The notes beneath the pieces were generated by a model that worked only from the letters and a program-made list of their open reading frames with translations, made no database searches and had not been told where the DNA came from. A stretch of 64,000 nt of DNA, taken from CAYLGY01 sp964383325. GTDB taxonomy: Bacteria; Pseudomonadota; Alphaproteobacteria; Rhizobiales; Rhizobiaceae. The first letter of the stretch is position 1; each line of letters opens with the position of its first letter. Below, piece after piece: positions 1-8,007 of the stretch. Made by a program: the position numbers and the translations under genes. Location: positions 1 to 64,000 of the forward strand of contig CAYLGY010000002.1 in the NCBI GenBank assembly GCA_964383325.1. The letters are read 5' to 3'.

Positions 1-304
1 CGGCAATCGCGCCCATGATGAACTGGCCTTCGGCGCCAATATTCCAGTTGTTGGAGGCAAAGCAGATCGACAGGCCGACGCCGATCAGGATCAGCGGCGC
101 CGCCTTGATTGCCAATTCATGCAGCGACCAGGTCTCGCGCAGCGGATCGATGAAATAGAAATACATCGCATCGACCGGATTCTTGCCGAGCAGCGCAAAC
201 AGCGTACTGCCGGCGATCACGGTCAGCACCAGCGCGATCAGCGGCGAAAGAAGGCTGAACAGCGTCGAGTGCTGCGGCCGCCTGACCAGTTCGATCCGCA
301 TCAT
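1..304 (-). CDS. ABC transporter permease, BMP/nucleoside-importer type (partial, N-terminal part)
   Basis: This is the first roughly 100 residues of an inner-membrane permease of the BPD_transp_2 type (YufP/RbsC-like). The protein runs off the left edge of the window. The translation begins MMRIELVRR, has a hydrophobic segment at about residues 17–40, then a second one at about 66–85 followed by the motif NWNIGAEGQF, which is characteristic of permeases paired with BMP-type nucleoside or base binding proteins. The ATG at 302–304 overlaps the TGA of the upstream ATPase gene (ATGA), so the two are translationally coupled. The C-terminal part, and probably a second permease, lie outside the window. 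The substrate is inferred from the family only. Confidence 0.8.
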   Translation of the reverse strand, partial: MMRIELVRRPQHSTLFSLLSPLIALVLTVIAGSTLFALLGKNPVDAMYFYFIDPLRETWSLHELAIKAAPLILIGVGLSICFASNNWNIGAEGQFIMGAIA

Positions 305-1908
305 GCCGCCCCTTTCGCCTGCGGCGCATCGCGACCCGGCTCCGTGCCGCCCATCAACAGGCCGATCTTCTCCAGCGTCGCCTCGGCGATGGGAATCGGC
401 GCCGAGAGCCGGCCATGATGCATCACGGCAATCGCATCGCTGATCTCGAACAGCTCGTCGAGATCCTGGCTGATGACGAGCACGGCCGAGCCGGCACGCG
501 CCAGCTCGATCAGGGCCTGGCGAATCCGCGCCGCCGCGCCTGCATCGACCCCCCAGGTCGGCTGGTTGACGATCAGGATGGCAGGCTGCCGGTCCAGCTC
601 GCGGCCAATGATGAATTTCTGCAGATTGCCTCCCGAAAGCGCCGCCGCCTCCGGGTCGTCCCCGCTCTTGCGGACATCCATCGCTGCCGCGATGCGCCGC
701 GCCGCCCGCGCCACTGCGCCATTGCGCACGATCCCCAGCCTGCCGAGAAAGGCGGCCCGATCGGTGGCATGGCGCGACAGGAGGAGGTTTTCAGACAGGC
801 GCATCTGCGGCACCGCGCCATGGCCGAGTCGCTCTTCCGGCACGAAACCGGCGCCCAGCAGGCGGCGTCCGGTTATCGACAGTTTCCCCGCATCCCTGCC
901 CCGCATGCGCACGCTGCCTGCATCCGCCTGGCGCACTTCGCCCGAGAGCGATTCGAACAATTCGCCCTGGCCATTGCCGGCGACGCCTGCAATGCCGATC
1001 AGCTCGCCGGCGCGGACATCGAGTGAGATGCCGTGCAGCGGAATCGAGAATGGCGTCGCCGGTTCGCGGTGAAGATTGCGGATCTCGAGCAGCGTCTCGC
1101 CAACCGGCGGAGCGCCCTCGGGTCGATGCGCCAGAGTGACGTCGGCTCCGACCATCAGCCGCGCGAGGGAAGAAGCGGTTTCCTGGCGTGGGTCGCAATG
1201 GGCCACGACCTTGCCATGGCGCAGAACCGTGGCCCGGTCGCACAGGCGCTTCACTTCCTCCAGGCGATGGGAAATGTAGAGGATCGACTTGCCCTCACCG
1301 CGCAACCGCTCCAGCGTCAGGAACAGCCGGTCCGCCTCCTGCGGCGTCAGGACCGAGGTCGGCTCGTCGAGGATGATCAGTTCCGGCTCCTGCAGGAGGC
1401 AGCGGATGATCTCGATGCGCTGGCGCTCCCCCACCGAAAGATCGCCGACCAGCGAATCGGGATCGAGCGGCAGCCCATAGGCCTGCGACAGGTCACGCGC
1501 CTTGCCGGCAATGGTGGCGATCGGAATGTCGCCGGGCAGGGAAAGGGCGATGTTCTCCGCCGCCGTCAGCGCCTCGAAGAGCGAGAAATGCTGGAAGACC
1601 ATGCCGATTCCGAGCGCCCGCGCCGCGCCGGGGCTGCGGATCGCCACGGGCTCGCCCTTCCAGCGGATCTCCCCCGATAGCGGCTCCAGCGAGCCGAACA
1701 GCATCTTGACCAGGGTCGACTTGCCGGCGCCATTCTCGCCAAGCAGCGCATGAATCTCGCCGGACCGGATTGTCAGGTCGATCGAATCGCAGGCTCGCAA
1801 TGTCCCGAACTGCTTGCTGAGGCCGCGCACCTCCAGCAGGGGTTGCTCTCCCCCGCCGGCTGCCTCCGCCACAGACCCCGATTCACCCCGGACAGCTGCT
1901 GCCATCAA
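301..1908 (-). CDS. ABC transporter ATP-binding protein, tandem ATPase (BMP/nucleoside or sugar importer type)
   Basis: A 535-residue tandem ATPase with two ABC domains in one chain, as in RbsA/MglA and the YufO-like nucleoside importers. Domain 1 has the Walker A GENGAGKST near residue 58, signature LSVGERQRIE and Walker B LIILDEP. Domain 2 (from about residue 270) has the degenerate P-loop GVAGNGQGE, signature LSGGNLQKF and the altered Walker B ILIVNQPTWG, where Asn and Gln replace Asp and Glu. That pattern is normal for the second half of this family. It energises the downstream permease, with which it shares a 4-base overlap. The longest start is TTG at 1908. The ATG at 1905 sits about 5 nt after GGAGG and is the more likely start. 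No binding-protein gene lies beside it in this window. Confidence 0.9.
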   Translation of the reverse strand: MMAAAVRGESGSVAEAAGGGEQPLLEVRGLSKQFGTLRACDSIDLTIRSGEIHALLGENGAGKSTLVKMLFGSLEPLSGEIRWKGEPVAIRSPGAARALGIGMVFQHFSLFEALTAAENIALSLPGDIPIATIAGKARDLSQAYGLPLDPDSLVGDLSVGERQRIEIIRCLLQEPELIILDEPTSVLTPQEADRLFLTLERLRGEGKSILYISHRLEEVKRLCDRATVLRHGKVVAHCDPRQETASSLARLMVGADVTLAHRPEGAPPVGETLLEIRNLHREPATPFSIPLHGISLDVRAGELIGIAGVAGNGQGELFESLSGEVRQADAGSVRMRGRDAGKLSITGRRLLGAGFVPEERLGHGAVPQMRLSENLLLSRHATDRAAFLGRLGIVRNGAVARAARRIAAAMDVRKSGDDPEAAALSGGNLQKFIIGRELDRQPAILIVNQPTWGVDAGAAARIRQALIELARAGSAVLVISQDLDELFEISDAIAVMHHGRLSAPIPIAEATLEKIGLLMGGTEPGRDAPQAKGAA

Positions 1909-1994
1909 TTCCTCCCGGAGCCATGGTAAGCGCCTTGCCCGCAGGAGGTAAAGCAGCGTGTCCGAAATACAGCTTCAACAAAGGTCATGGCAAT

Positions 1995-2972
1995 TCACGG
2001 CAAGAGCACGGTCGCGCCCAACGTGCGCCTGCCTTCGAGCGCCCGATGCGCCTCGGCCGCATCCGCCAGCGCAAAGGTCTGCCGGACCGGGACGCTGACA
2101 TGGCCGGCGGCCATCATCGCAAAGAGCTCCCCCGCCGCATTTTCCAGCTCCTCGCGCTCCGCAACATAGCTGAACAGGGTCGGACGGGTGACGAACAGCG
2201 AACCCTTGGCGGCGAGCAGCGACGTATCCAGCAGCGGCAACGGACCGGAGGACTGCCCGAACGTCACCCACATTCCGAGGCGGCGCAGGCAGTCCAGCGA
2301 GCCTGGAAAGGTATCCCTGCCTACCGAATCATAGGCGACATGGCAGAGGCTGCCGCCGGTGATCTCGCGCACCGCCTCGACGAAATCGGTCTCGCGATAG
2401 TTGATCACATGGCGATAGCCGTTCTGGCGCGCCAGCTCCGCCTTTTGCGGCGACCCCACGGTGCCGATCGAATTGCAGCCGATATGGCGCAGCCATTGCC
2501 CGGCAATCGTGCCGACCTTGCCGGCAGCGGCATGAAAGAGGACCGTATGCTCCTTCTCGACGCGGAAGGTGCGGCGCAGCAGGTACCAGACGGTCAGGCC
2601 GGCCAGCATCGATGCCGCCGCCTGGCGGTCATCGACGCCATCGGGAAGCCTGACAAGCTGGTCTGCCGGCAGGACGCGTTCTGTCGCATAGGCGCCAACG
2701 CGCGAAAAATAGGCTACCCGGTCTCCGGCCTTCAGCTCCGTGACGCCAGCGCCAAGCTCCGTGACCACGCCTGCGCCTTCCCCTCCCGGAATCAGCGGCA
2801 GGCCAGCCGGCGCAGCATAGAGCCCGGTGCGGTAATAGGTATCGAGGAAATTCAGCCCGATCGCCGTCTGCCGGATGCGGACCTCGCCCGGTCCGGGCGG
2901 CGCCACCTCGATCTCGTCGAAACTGAGCACTTCGGGGCCGCCCGTGCGATGAATTCGGATCGCTTTGGCCAT
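1995..2972 (-). CDS. Zinc-free NADPH:quinone oxidoreductase (QOR, MDR superfamily)
   Basis: A 325-residue medium-chain dehydrogenase/reductase of the zeta-crystallin/QOR class, expected to reduce quinones with NADPH in the cytoplasm. It shows the N-terminal GroES-like fold (GPGEVRIRQTAIGLNFLDTYYR), the GGEGAG segment, and the nucleotide-binding motif AAAGKVGTIAGQW (AAxGxVG) around residue 150. The cysteine ligands of zinc-dependent alcohol dehydrogenases are absent. The ATG at 2972 follows a GGGAGAAGTGAG ribosome-binding site and starts one base after the stop of the upstream phosphatidylcholine synthase gene, so the two are probably co-transcribed. The physiological substrate is unknown. Confidence 0.88.
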   Translation of the reverse strand: MAKAIRIHRTGGPEVLSFDEIEVAPPGPGEVRIRQTAIGLNFLDTYYRTGLYAAPAGLPLIPGGEGAGVVTELGAGVTELKAGDRVAYFSRVGAYATERVLPADQLVRLPDGVDDRQAAASMLAGLTVWYLLRRTFRVEKEHTVLFHAAAGKVGTIAGQWLRHIGCNSIGTVGSPQKAELARQNGYRHVINYRETDFVEAVREITGGSLCHVAYDSVGRDTFPGSLDCLRRLGMWVTFGQSSGPLPLLDTSLLAAKGSLFVTRPTLFSYVAEREELENAAGELFAMMAAGHVSVPVRQTFALADAAEAHRALEGRRTLGATVLLP

Positions 2973-2973
2973 C

Positions 2974-3729
2974 TCACTTCTCCCTTGCACCTAGATTCGG
3001 GAAGATCTGCATGACTGCCCCGATGAAGAAAAGATAGATGCTCGTCACTCCAATGCCGGCACGCACCCAGGCATGGGCGTTCATGTCCTGCAGCAAGGCA
3101 ACGAGGCCAAGGCCGCACCAGATGAAGAACACGGTCAAGTTGAGGCTGCGCAGTCGCCGGACCCGGACCGGATGCAGGAAATGCACCGGCAAGAAGCTGA
3201 GAATGGCCGAGATCACGACGATGGCGAAGGACAGGTACTCGCTGGTCTGAAGCACGAACAGGGTGAAGACGATCATGTTCCAGGTAACGGGGAAGCCCTT
3301 GAAGAAATTCTCCTTCGTCTTCATCCCGGTATCGGCGTAGTAGATCGCGCTCGACACGACGATGATTGCCGCCGACAGGAAGGAGAGGCCCTCGCCCATG
3401 AACCCGCTCTGGTAGAGCGCGAAAGCCGGCAGCAGCACATAGGTGACGTAGTCGATGATATTGTCGAGCAGGTCGCCCGACCAGGTCGGCAGGACTTCCT
3501 TGACATGGAGCTTGCGGGCAATCGGCCCGTCGATCCCGTCGACGAACAGGGCCATGCCCAGCCAGAAGAACATCGCCGCCCAGCGCTCCTCGCTCGCCGC
3601 CACCAGCGACAGGAAGGCGAGGAAGGAGCCCGATGCCGTCAACAGATGGACCGAGAACGCCTTGGCCTGCGGCGCAGTCACCTTCTTGACGGGTCTTGGC
3701 AAGGCAGGTTTCTTCACGACGGGCGCCAT
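2974..3729 (-). CDS. pcs: Phosphatidylcholine synthase
   Basis: A 251-residue integral-membrane CDP-alcohol phosphatidyltransferase that condenses choline with CDP-diacylglycerol to phosphatidylcholine. This pathway is typical of rhizobia, brucellae and other host-associated alphaproteobacteria. The catalytic signature is seen as DGIDGPIAR at residues 64–72, then GDLLDNIID with the two further aspartates at about 89 and 93. The 12-residue spacing between AR and G is longer than in PgsA/PssA, as is usual for Pcs. About seven hydrophobic segments follow. The N-terminus is basic and proline-rich. It is immediately upstream of, and 1 bp from, the quinone oxidoreductase gene. The length matches the family (about 240–250 residues). 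Confidence 0.93.
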   Translation of the reverse strand: MAPVVKKPALPRPVKKVTAPQAKAFSVHLLTASGSFLAFLSLVAASEERWAAMFFWLGMALFVDGIDGPIARKLHVKEVLPTWSGDLLDNIIDYVTYVLLPAFALYQSGFMGEGLSFLSAAIIVVSSAIYYADTGMKTKENFFKGFPVTWNMIVFTLFVLQTSEYLSFAIVVISAILSFLPVHFLHPVRVRRLRSLNLTVFFIWCGLGLVALLQDMNAHAWVRAGIGVTSIYLFFIGAVMQIFPNLGAREK

Positions 3730-3996
3730 TCGGCTCCGTCAGGACCCAGCGGGCGGCACCTGCAGCAGACACCTCCCCAATGCCAATGCTCGAAAACCAT
3801 CCTCGATCCCGATCTTCCCGAATTGCGCGCCGAGATTATGCCCACAGGCCGGATCGGCACAAGTGCCTCGCCGCACCTTCCCCCGTTCTTTCGACGGTAC
3901 GCAGAAATCGCCCTGGCAGGGCAATTGCCTTTCCGCACTTGCCCTTCCCGCCCGGCGACGCAATATAGTCAGCAGGAACAGCAGCGGAACCTGCAG

Positions 3997-5190
3997 ATGA
4001 CGAACTCCATCAATACGGACATTCTGGTCGCCGGCACCGGGCCGGCAGGGCTCGTCTCGGCACTGCTGCTGGCAGCCCATGACTTCTCCGTGACGCTTGC
4101 CGGCCCGCCCGTGCGGCTGGACGATGCCCGCACCACTGCCCTGATGCGCCCGGCCCTGCAGGTCCTCGAGCGCATCGGCATCGATCCGCATTTCGGCGGC
4201 GAGGCCGCCCCGCTGCGGGTCATGCGAATCATCGATGCGACCGGCCGCCTCATTCGCAGCCCCACCGCGAACTTTCATGCGGCCGAGATCGGCGAGGACG
4301 CATTCGGAATGAACATACCCAATCGCGTCCTCAATGCCGCACTTGCGCAGATCGTGGAAAGCCGTCCCGCCATCCGCAGGATCGAGGGCCTTGTCCGGCA
4401 ATGGATGCCTTCCGCCGATACGGTGCTTGCCCGGATCGACGGCGAAGCGCCGGTAGAGGCGCGGCTGGTGGTGGCCGCCGACGGGCGCAATTCGCCAGCC
4501 CGGGCTGCGGCGGGGATCCGGCTGCATGAACGGCCGCTGACGCAATCGGCCCTTATTCTCTCCTTCTCGCATGAACGCCCGCATGGCAATGTCTCGACGG
4601 AGTTCCATACGCCGCACGGGCCATTCACGCTCGTCCCCCTGCCCGGCAACCGATCGAGCCTCGTCTTCGTACAACGGCCGCGCGATGCGGAGGAAATGCT
4701 GCAGCTCGACGACGAGGCGCTCGGGCGCCGCATCGAACAGCGCATGCAATCCATGCTCGGCAAGATCACGCTGGACGGACCCCGCCAGGTCTATCCGCTC
4801 GCCAATGGCGTGCCGAGTTCCTTTGCGGCAAACCGCATCGCGCTCGTCGGCGAGGCTGCGCACATCTTTCCGCCGATCGGCGCCCAGGGGCTCAATCTCG
4901 GCATTCGCGACGCCGCGGATCTCGCACGCATCGCCGCCAGCCACCGCGCCGATCCCGGCTCCCCAGCCGCGCTCGCCGCCTACAATCGCGCGCGCCGCCC
5001 CGACATCCTCGCCCGCACCGCCGCCGTCGCCATTCTCAACCAGTCCCTCCTGACCGGTTTCCTGCCCCTGCAATTGCTGCGCAGCGCCGGAATCGGCCTG
5101 CTCGCCGGACTGCCGCCGCTGCGCGCCCTCTTCATGCGGGAAGGCATGCAGCCGGGAAGCGGTTTCCGCTCCGCCCTGCGATCATCCTGA
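3997..5190 (+). CDS. FAD-dependent UbiH/UbiF/COQ6-family hydroxylase (probable ubiquinone biosynthesis monooxygenase)
   Basis: A 397-residue class A flavin monooxygenase. The N-terminal ADP-binding motif is AGTGPAGLVSALLL (residues 9–22). A DG-type motif is seen as VVAADGRNSPAR near residue 165. The second FAD motif is GEAAHIFPPIGAQGLNLG near 285, followed by RDAADLA. In most family members the last motif begins GDAAH; here Glu replaces Asp. Family members hydroxylate the ring of ubiquinone precursors at the inner membrane. Which ring position this one acts on cannot be read from the sequence. The ATG at 3997 gives the family length. The reading frame is open further upstream but not protein-like there. 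The 3' end overlaps the convergent AEC carrier gene by 9 bp. Confidence 0.87.
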   Translation: MTNSINTDILVAGTGPAGLVSALLLAAHDFSVTLAGPPVRLDDARTTALMRPALQVLERIGIDPHFGGEAAPLRVMRIIDATGRLIRSPTANFHAAEIGEDAFGMNIPNRVLNAALAQIVESRPAIRRIEGLVRQWMPSADTVLARIDGEAPVEARLVVAADGRNSPARAAAGIRLHERPLTQSALILSFSHERPHGNVSTEFHTPHGPFTLVPLPGNRSSLVFVQRPRDAEEMLQLDDEALGRRIEQRMQSMLGKITLDGPRQVYPLANGVPSSFAANRIALVGEAAHIFPPIGAQGLNLGIRDAADLARIAASHRADPGSPAALAAYNRARRPDILARTAAVAILNQSLLTGFLPLQLLRSAGIGLLAGLPPLRALFMREGMQPGSGFRSALRSS

Positions 5191-6150
5191 GAAGAATGCG
5201 TCGGGCGGCAACAGGCCGCTCGAAACGAGCCAGAGGATCAGGGTCATCGTCAGGACCGAGACCAGCGTCGTCACGAGGATGGCTGCCGAGGCGCGCTCGA
5301 CCCAGACGCCATATTGCTGGGCGATGACATAGACATTGGCCGCGCTCGGCAGGCCAGCGAGCAGGACAGCCGTCCAGACCCAGACCGGTGAAAAATCGCC
5401 GATCAGCGAGAGCACGAGATAGCAGACCACGGGATGGACGACGAGCTTGAGGAGAGTGATCGGCACCAGCGCCGCCGGGGCGCGCTTCAGTGGCCGCAGG
5501 CCCAGCGTCACCCCCATCGCGAAAAGGGCGCAGGGCGCAGCGGCATCCGCCAGGGTCGCGAGCAGCCGGTCGAGGGGCAGCGGGATTTCCAGCTCCAGCG
5601 CCGCTGCCGCAATGCCGAGCGCCGAGCCGATGATGAACGGATGCAGCAGCACCTTGCGCACCGCCTCCAGCGCGACAGGATGGAGCGGCCGGCCAGACTG
5701 TCCGGACATCGCCATCAGAAAGGGCAGGACCGAGAAATGCGCGAGATTCTCGAAGCAGACGATCAGCGCGACGGGCACTGCCGCCTCAGGTCCGAGGGCA
5801 AGCAGCGCGATGCCCGGCCCCATATAGCCGATATTGCCATAGGAAGCGGCAAACGCCTTGATGGCGCTCTCGGCCACATTGCCGCCGGAATGCAGTAGAG
5901 AACCGGCAAACATCAGGGAAAATACAATATAGGTTGCGAGGACGGCGCCGGCGATATAGGTCCATTCGGTCAACTGGTCGATCGGCGTGCGGGACAGCAT
6001 CTGGAAAAACAAGGCCGGCAGCGCGATGTGGATGACGAACACATTCAACCAGCCGAGCGCAGTTTCGGGAAGGCGAACCGCGCGCGCGGCAACGGCTCCG
6101 ATCAGGATCAGGCCGAAGAAGGGCAGTACCAGGCTGACGACATTCCCCAT
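5182..6150 (-). CDS. AEC-family transporter (auxin efflux carrier/malonate-permease type)
   Basis: A 322-residue polytopic membrane protein with about ten hydrophobic helices in two five-helix halves and a polar central region. It is a secondary carrier of the AEC family (PF03547 type). Diagnostic features are the opening FFGLILIGAVAAR, NVFVIHIALPALFFQML near residue 40, the mid-protein YGNIGYMGPGIAL and a C-terminal GLPSAANVYVIAQQYG. Substrates in this family are small organic acids, and the particular one cannot be inferred here. The ATG at 6150 follows GGAGGATTGC, a good ribosome-binding site. It converges on the UbiH-like gene, overlapping it by 9 bp. Confidence 0.88.
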   Translation of the reverse strand: MGNVVSLVLPFFGLILIGAVAARAVRLPETALGWLNVFVIHIALPALFFQMLSRTPIDQLTEWTYIAGAVLATYIVFSLMFAGSLLHSGGNVAESAIKAFAASYGNIGYMGPGIALLALGPEAAVPVALIVCFENLAHFSVLPFLMAMSGQSGRPLHPVALEAVRKVLLHPFIIGSALGIAAAALELEIPLPLDRLLATLADAAAPCALFAMGVTLGLRPLKRAPAALVPITLLKLVVHPVVCYLVLSLIGDFSPVWVWTAVLLAGLPSAANVYVIAQQYGVWVERASAAILVTTLVSVLTMTLILWLVSSGLLPPDAFFSG

Positions 6151-6231
6151 GCAATCCTCCGCCATGCGACATGCAGGCCCTGTGGTTCACCGCCCCTGAA
6201 TCGCTCCTGCTGCTGGAAAGGCTCGACGAAA

Positions 6232-6552
6232 TTGAAGACAGCAAAATATACGATCGGACAAGTCGTACGCCATCGGCTTTTTCCTTTTCGCGGCATAATC
6301 TTCGATGTCGATGCCGAATTCAGCAATACGGAAGAATGGTATGAAGCCATTCCGGAAAACATGCGCCCGCGCCGCGACCAGCCCTTCTATCACCTGCTCG
6401 CCGAGAACGAGGAAACGGAATATATCGCCTATGTCTCCGAGCAGAATCTCTTGCCGGATACTTCCGAGGTTCCCCTGCGCCATCCGCAGGTGAAGGAACT
6501 CTTCGACAAGGGCGAGGACGGCACCTATATCCTCAAGATCGGCCGTCACTAG
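6232..6552 (+). CDS. hspQ: Heat-shock protein HspQ (hemimethylated-DNA-binding YccV-like domain)
   Basis: A 106-residue protein matching HspQ over its full length: AKYTIGQVVRHRLFPFRGIIFDVD, then EEWY, then RPRRDQPFYHLLAENEETEY and YVSEQNL. In enterobacteria HspQ is a heat-induced specificity factor for Lon and stimulates degradation of denatured DnaA. That role is only inferred here. No in-frame ATG precedes the conserved region, so the start is probably the TTG at 6232, with GGAAAGG upstream. Its stop codon abuts a copy of the short dispersed repeat described at 6550–6586. It is transcribed towards pcm. Confidence 0.9.
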   Translation: MKTAKYTIGQVVRHRLFPFRGIIFDVDAEFSNTEEWYEAIPENMRPRRDQPFYHLLAENEETEYIAYVSEQNLLPDTSEVPLRHPQVKELFDKGEDGTYILKIGRH

Positions 6553-6586
6553 AGCGTTTCCTGTTTGAATGGAACCGTTCGCGCGC
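6550..6586. repeat. Dispersed rhizobial-type repeat, family B, copy 1
   Basis: Begins at the hspQ stop codon with TAGAGCGTTTCCTG and continues through GAATGGAACCG. Similar stretches occur at 14945–14972 and 33084–33120, all between genes. An imperfect inverted pair (GTTTCC / GGAACC) brackets the centre, so it could fold in RNA and act as a weak 3'-end element between convergent hspQ and pcm. Confidence 0.55.
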
Positions 6587-6606
6587 GGGACCTCGCGGCC
6601 TGGCGC

Positions 6607-7287
6607 TCACAGGAATTGCGCAACGCCGCTGGCGAGTGGCTGCATACGGACTTCACCCAGCCGCGACCGTTCGAACCGGCTGCCGATGCGCACCAGCCGT
6701 ACCAGCTCCTGGGGCTGGTCCCCGGGGCCGATTGCGGCAATCATGACGCCGCTACTGGCCAGCTGATCGACGAAATGGCGCGGCAGGCTCTCGAACGCCG
6801 CCCAGACGACGATGCGGTCGAACGGCCCCTCGCCCGCCAACCCTCTCGCGCCGTCGGCCTGCCGGATCGAGATGCCGCCGAAGCCGAGGGTCGCGAAACG
6901 GCGCGAAGCTGCCTCCACCAGGGTTCGATAGCGCTCGACGGTCTTCACCCGGGCGCCCATGCGCGCCATTACCGCTGCGGTGAAGCCGGTGCCGGTGCCG
7001 ATTTCGAGCAGCCTGTGCCCGGGCTCCACCGCCAGCGAGGCCAGCACCCGCGCCTGGAAATCGATCCCCTCGATCGACTCCCCGCATGGGATCGGCACGG
7101 TGCGGCTCGACCATGCAAGGCCGGCATATTGCGGGTCGATGAACGAGGCGCGCGGCACGGATTCGATTGCGGCCAGGAGACCGGAATCCTGCAAGCCGGC
7201 GGCACGCGCCCGGAGCACGAATGCGGCGAAGCCTTCGCGGCCCGAATCAACCTTCCAGTGTTCCACGCAGCCCATCCATAACGTCAT
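6607..7287 (-). CDS. pcm: Protein-L-isoaspartate O-methyltransferase
   Basis: A 226-residue SAM-dependent methyltransferase that starts repair of isoaspartyl residues in aged proteins. Visible are PRASFIDPQYAGLAW (residues 45–59), the PCMT-specific TVPIPCGESIEGIDFQARVL (63–82; usually IxxGQTIS), the SAM-binding motif I LLEIGTGTGF (93–102) and IVVWAAFESLP. CGESI in place of the usual GQTIS is a moderate departure. It follows surE, as in many proteobacteria, and the two reading frames overlap by about 40 bp when the ATG at 7287 is used. The ATG at 7275 or the GTG at 7266 would shorten the overlap. The promoter is presumably that of the upstream serS–surE block. Confidence 0.9.
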   Translation of the reverse strand: MTLWMGCVEHWKVDSGREGFAAFVLRARAAGLQDSGLLAAIESVPRASFIDPQYAGLAWSSRTVPIPCGESIEGIDFQARVLASLAVEPGHRLLEIGTGTGFTAAVMARMGARVKTVERYRTLVEAASRRFATLGFGGISIRQADGARGLAGEGPFDRIVVWAAFESLPRHFVDQLASSGVMIAAIGPGDQPQELVRLVRIGSRFERSRLGEVRMQPLASGVAQFL

Positions 7288-8005
7288 GAGCAGTCAGATC
7301 CAGCTTCAGGGGCGTCACGGAAATCTTCCGGTTCTTCAGGGCCGTGATGTCCGTTCCCTCGACCGGCTCCGAACTCTGGCGCCCGAAGCGCAGCCAGTAA
7401 TAGGGCAAGCCGCGGCCATCGGCGCGTTCCTCGATCCACAGGCCATGCAGCAGCTTGCCCTGCCGCGAAACGGCGATGCCCTCGACCTGGTCCGGATGGC
7501 AATTGGGAAAATTGACATTGAGGAAAACGCCAGTGGGCAGATCGAGATCAATCAGCTTTTCCAGAACGCGCGGCCCGTGACTTTCCGCCACCTCCCATGG
7601 CACCTGCCGACGGCCATCATAGACATAGGCCTGGCTGAAGGCGATTGACCGGCAGCCGATCAGCGTTCCTTCCATGGCCCCGGCAATGGTCCCGGAATAG
7701 GTCACATCATCGGCGACGTTGGAACCCGCATTGACCCCGGACAGGATGAGGTCCGGCGGCTCCGGCATGATCTGCCGGGCGGCCATGATGACGCAATCCG
7801 TCGGCGTGCCGCGCAACGCATAATGCTTGTCCGAAATCCGGCGCAGGCGCAGCGGCTCCGAAAGCGAAAGCGAATGGGCAAGACCGGACTGGTCCACTTC
7901 GGGCGCCACGATCCAGACATCCTCGCTGAACTGGCGCGCGATCCGTTCCAGTACGGTCAGCCCCTCGGCATGAATGCCGTCATCATTCGTCAACAGAATA
8001 CGCAA
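7247..8005 (-). CDS. surE: 5'/3'-nucleotidase SurE
   Basis: A 252-residue cytoplasmic metal-dependent nucleotidase acting on nucleoside monophosphates, linked to stationary-phase survival. The N-terminus RILLTNDDGIHAEG carries the metal-binding NDDG (about residues 6–9). The second metal site is LILSGVNAGSNVADDVTYSGT, and a conserved FLNVNFP follows. There is no ATG at the correct position. The start is a TTG at 8005, five nt after AAGGAG, and the SD overlaps the serS stop codon. The gene is therefore coupled to serS above and overlaps pcm below. The length matches the family (about 250). Confidence 0.95.
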   Translation of the reverse strand: MRILLTNDDGIHAEGLTVLERIARQFSEDVWIVAPEVDQSGLAHSLSLSEPLRLRRISDKHYALRGTPTDCVIMAARQIMPEPPDLILSGVNAGSNVADDVTYSGTIAGAMEGTLIGCRSIAFSQAYVYDGRRQVPWEVAESHGPRVLEKLIDLDLPTGVFLNVNFPNCHPDQVEGIAVSRQGKLLHGLWIEERADGRGLPYYWLRFGRQSSEPVEGTDITALKNRKISVTPLKLDLTAHDVMDGLRGTLEG

Positions 8006-8007
8006 TT

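Noticed and set aside
3730..3996. Possible small cysteine-containing frame opposite the UbiH-like gene start (about 3714–3938)
   Set aside because: Few cysteines, no family resemblance and no ribosome-binding site. It is more likely the shared promoter region.
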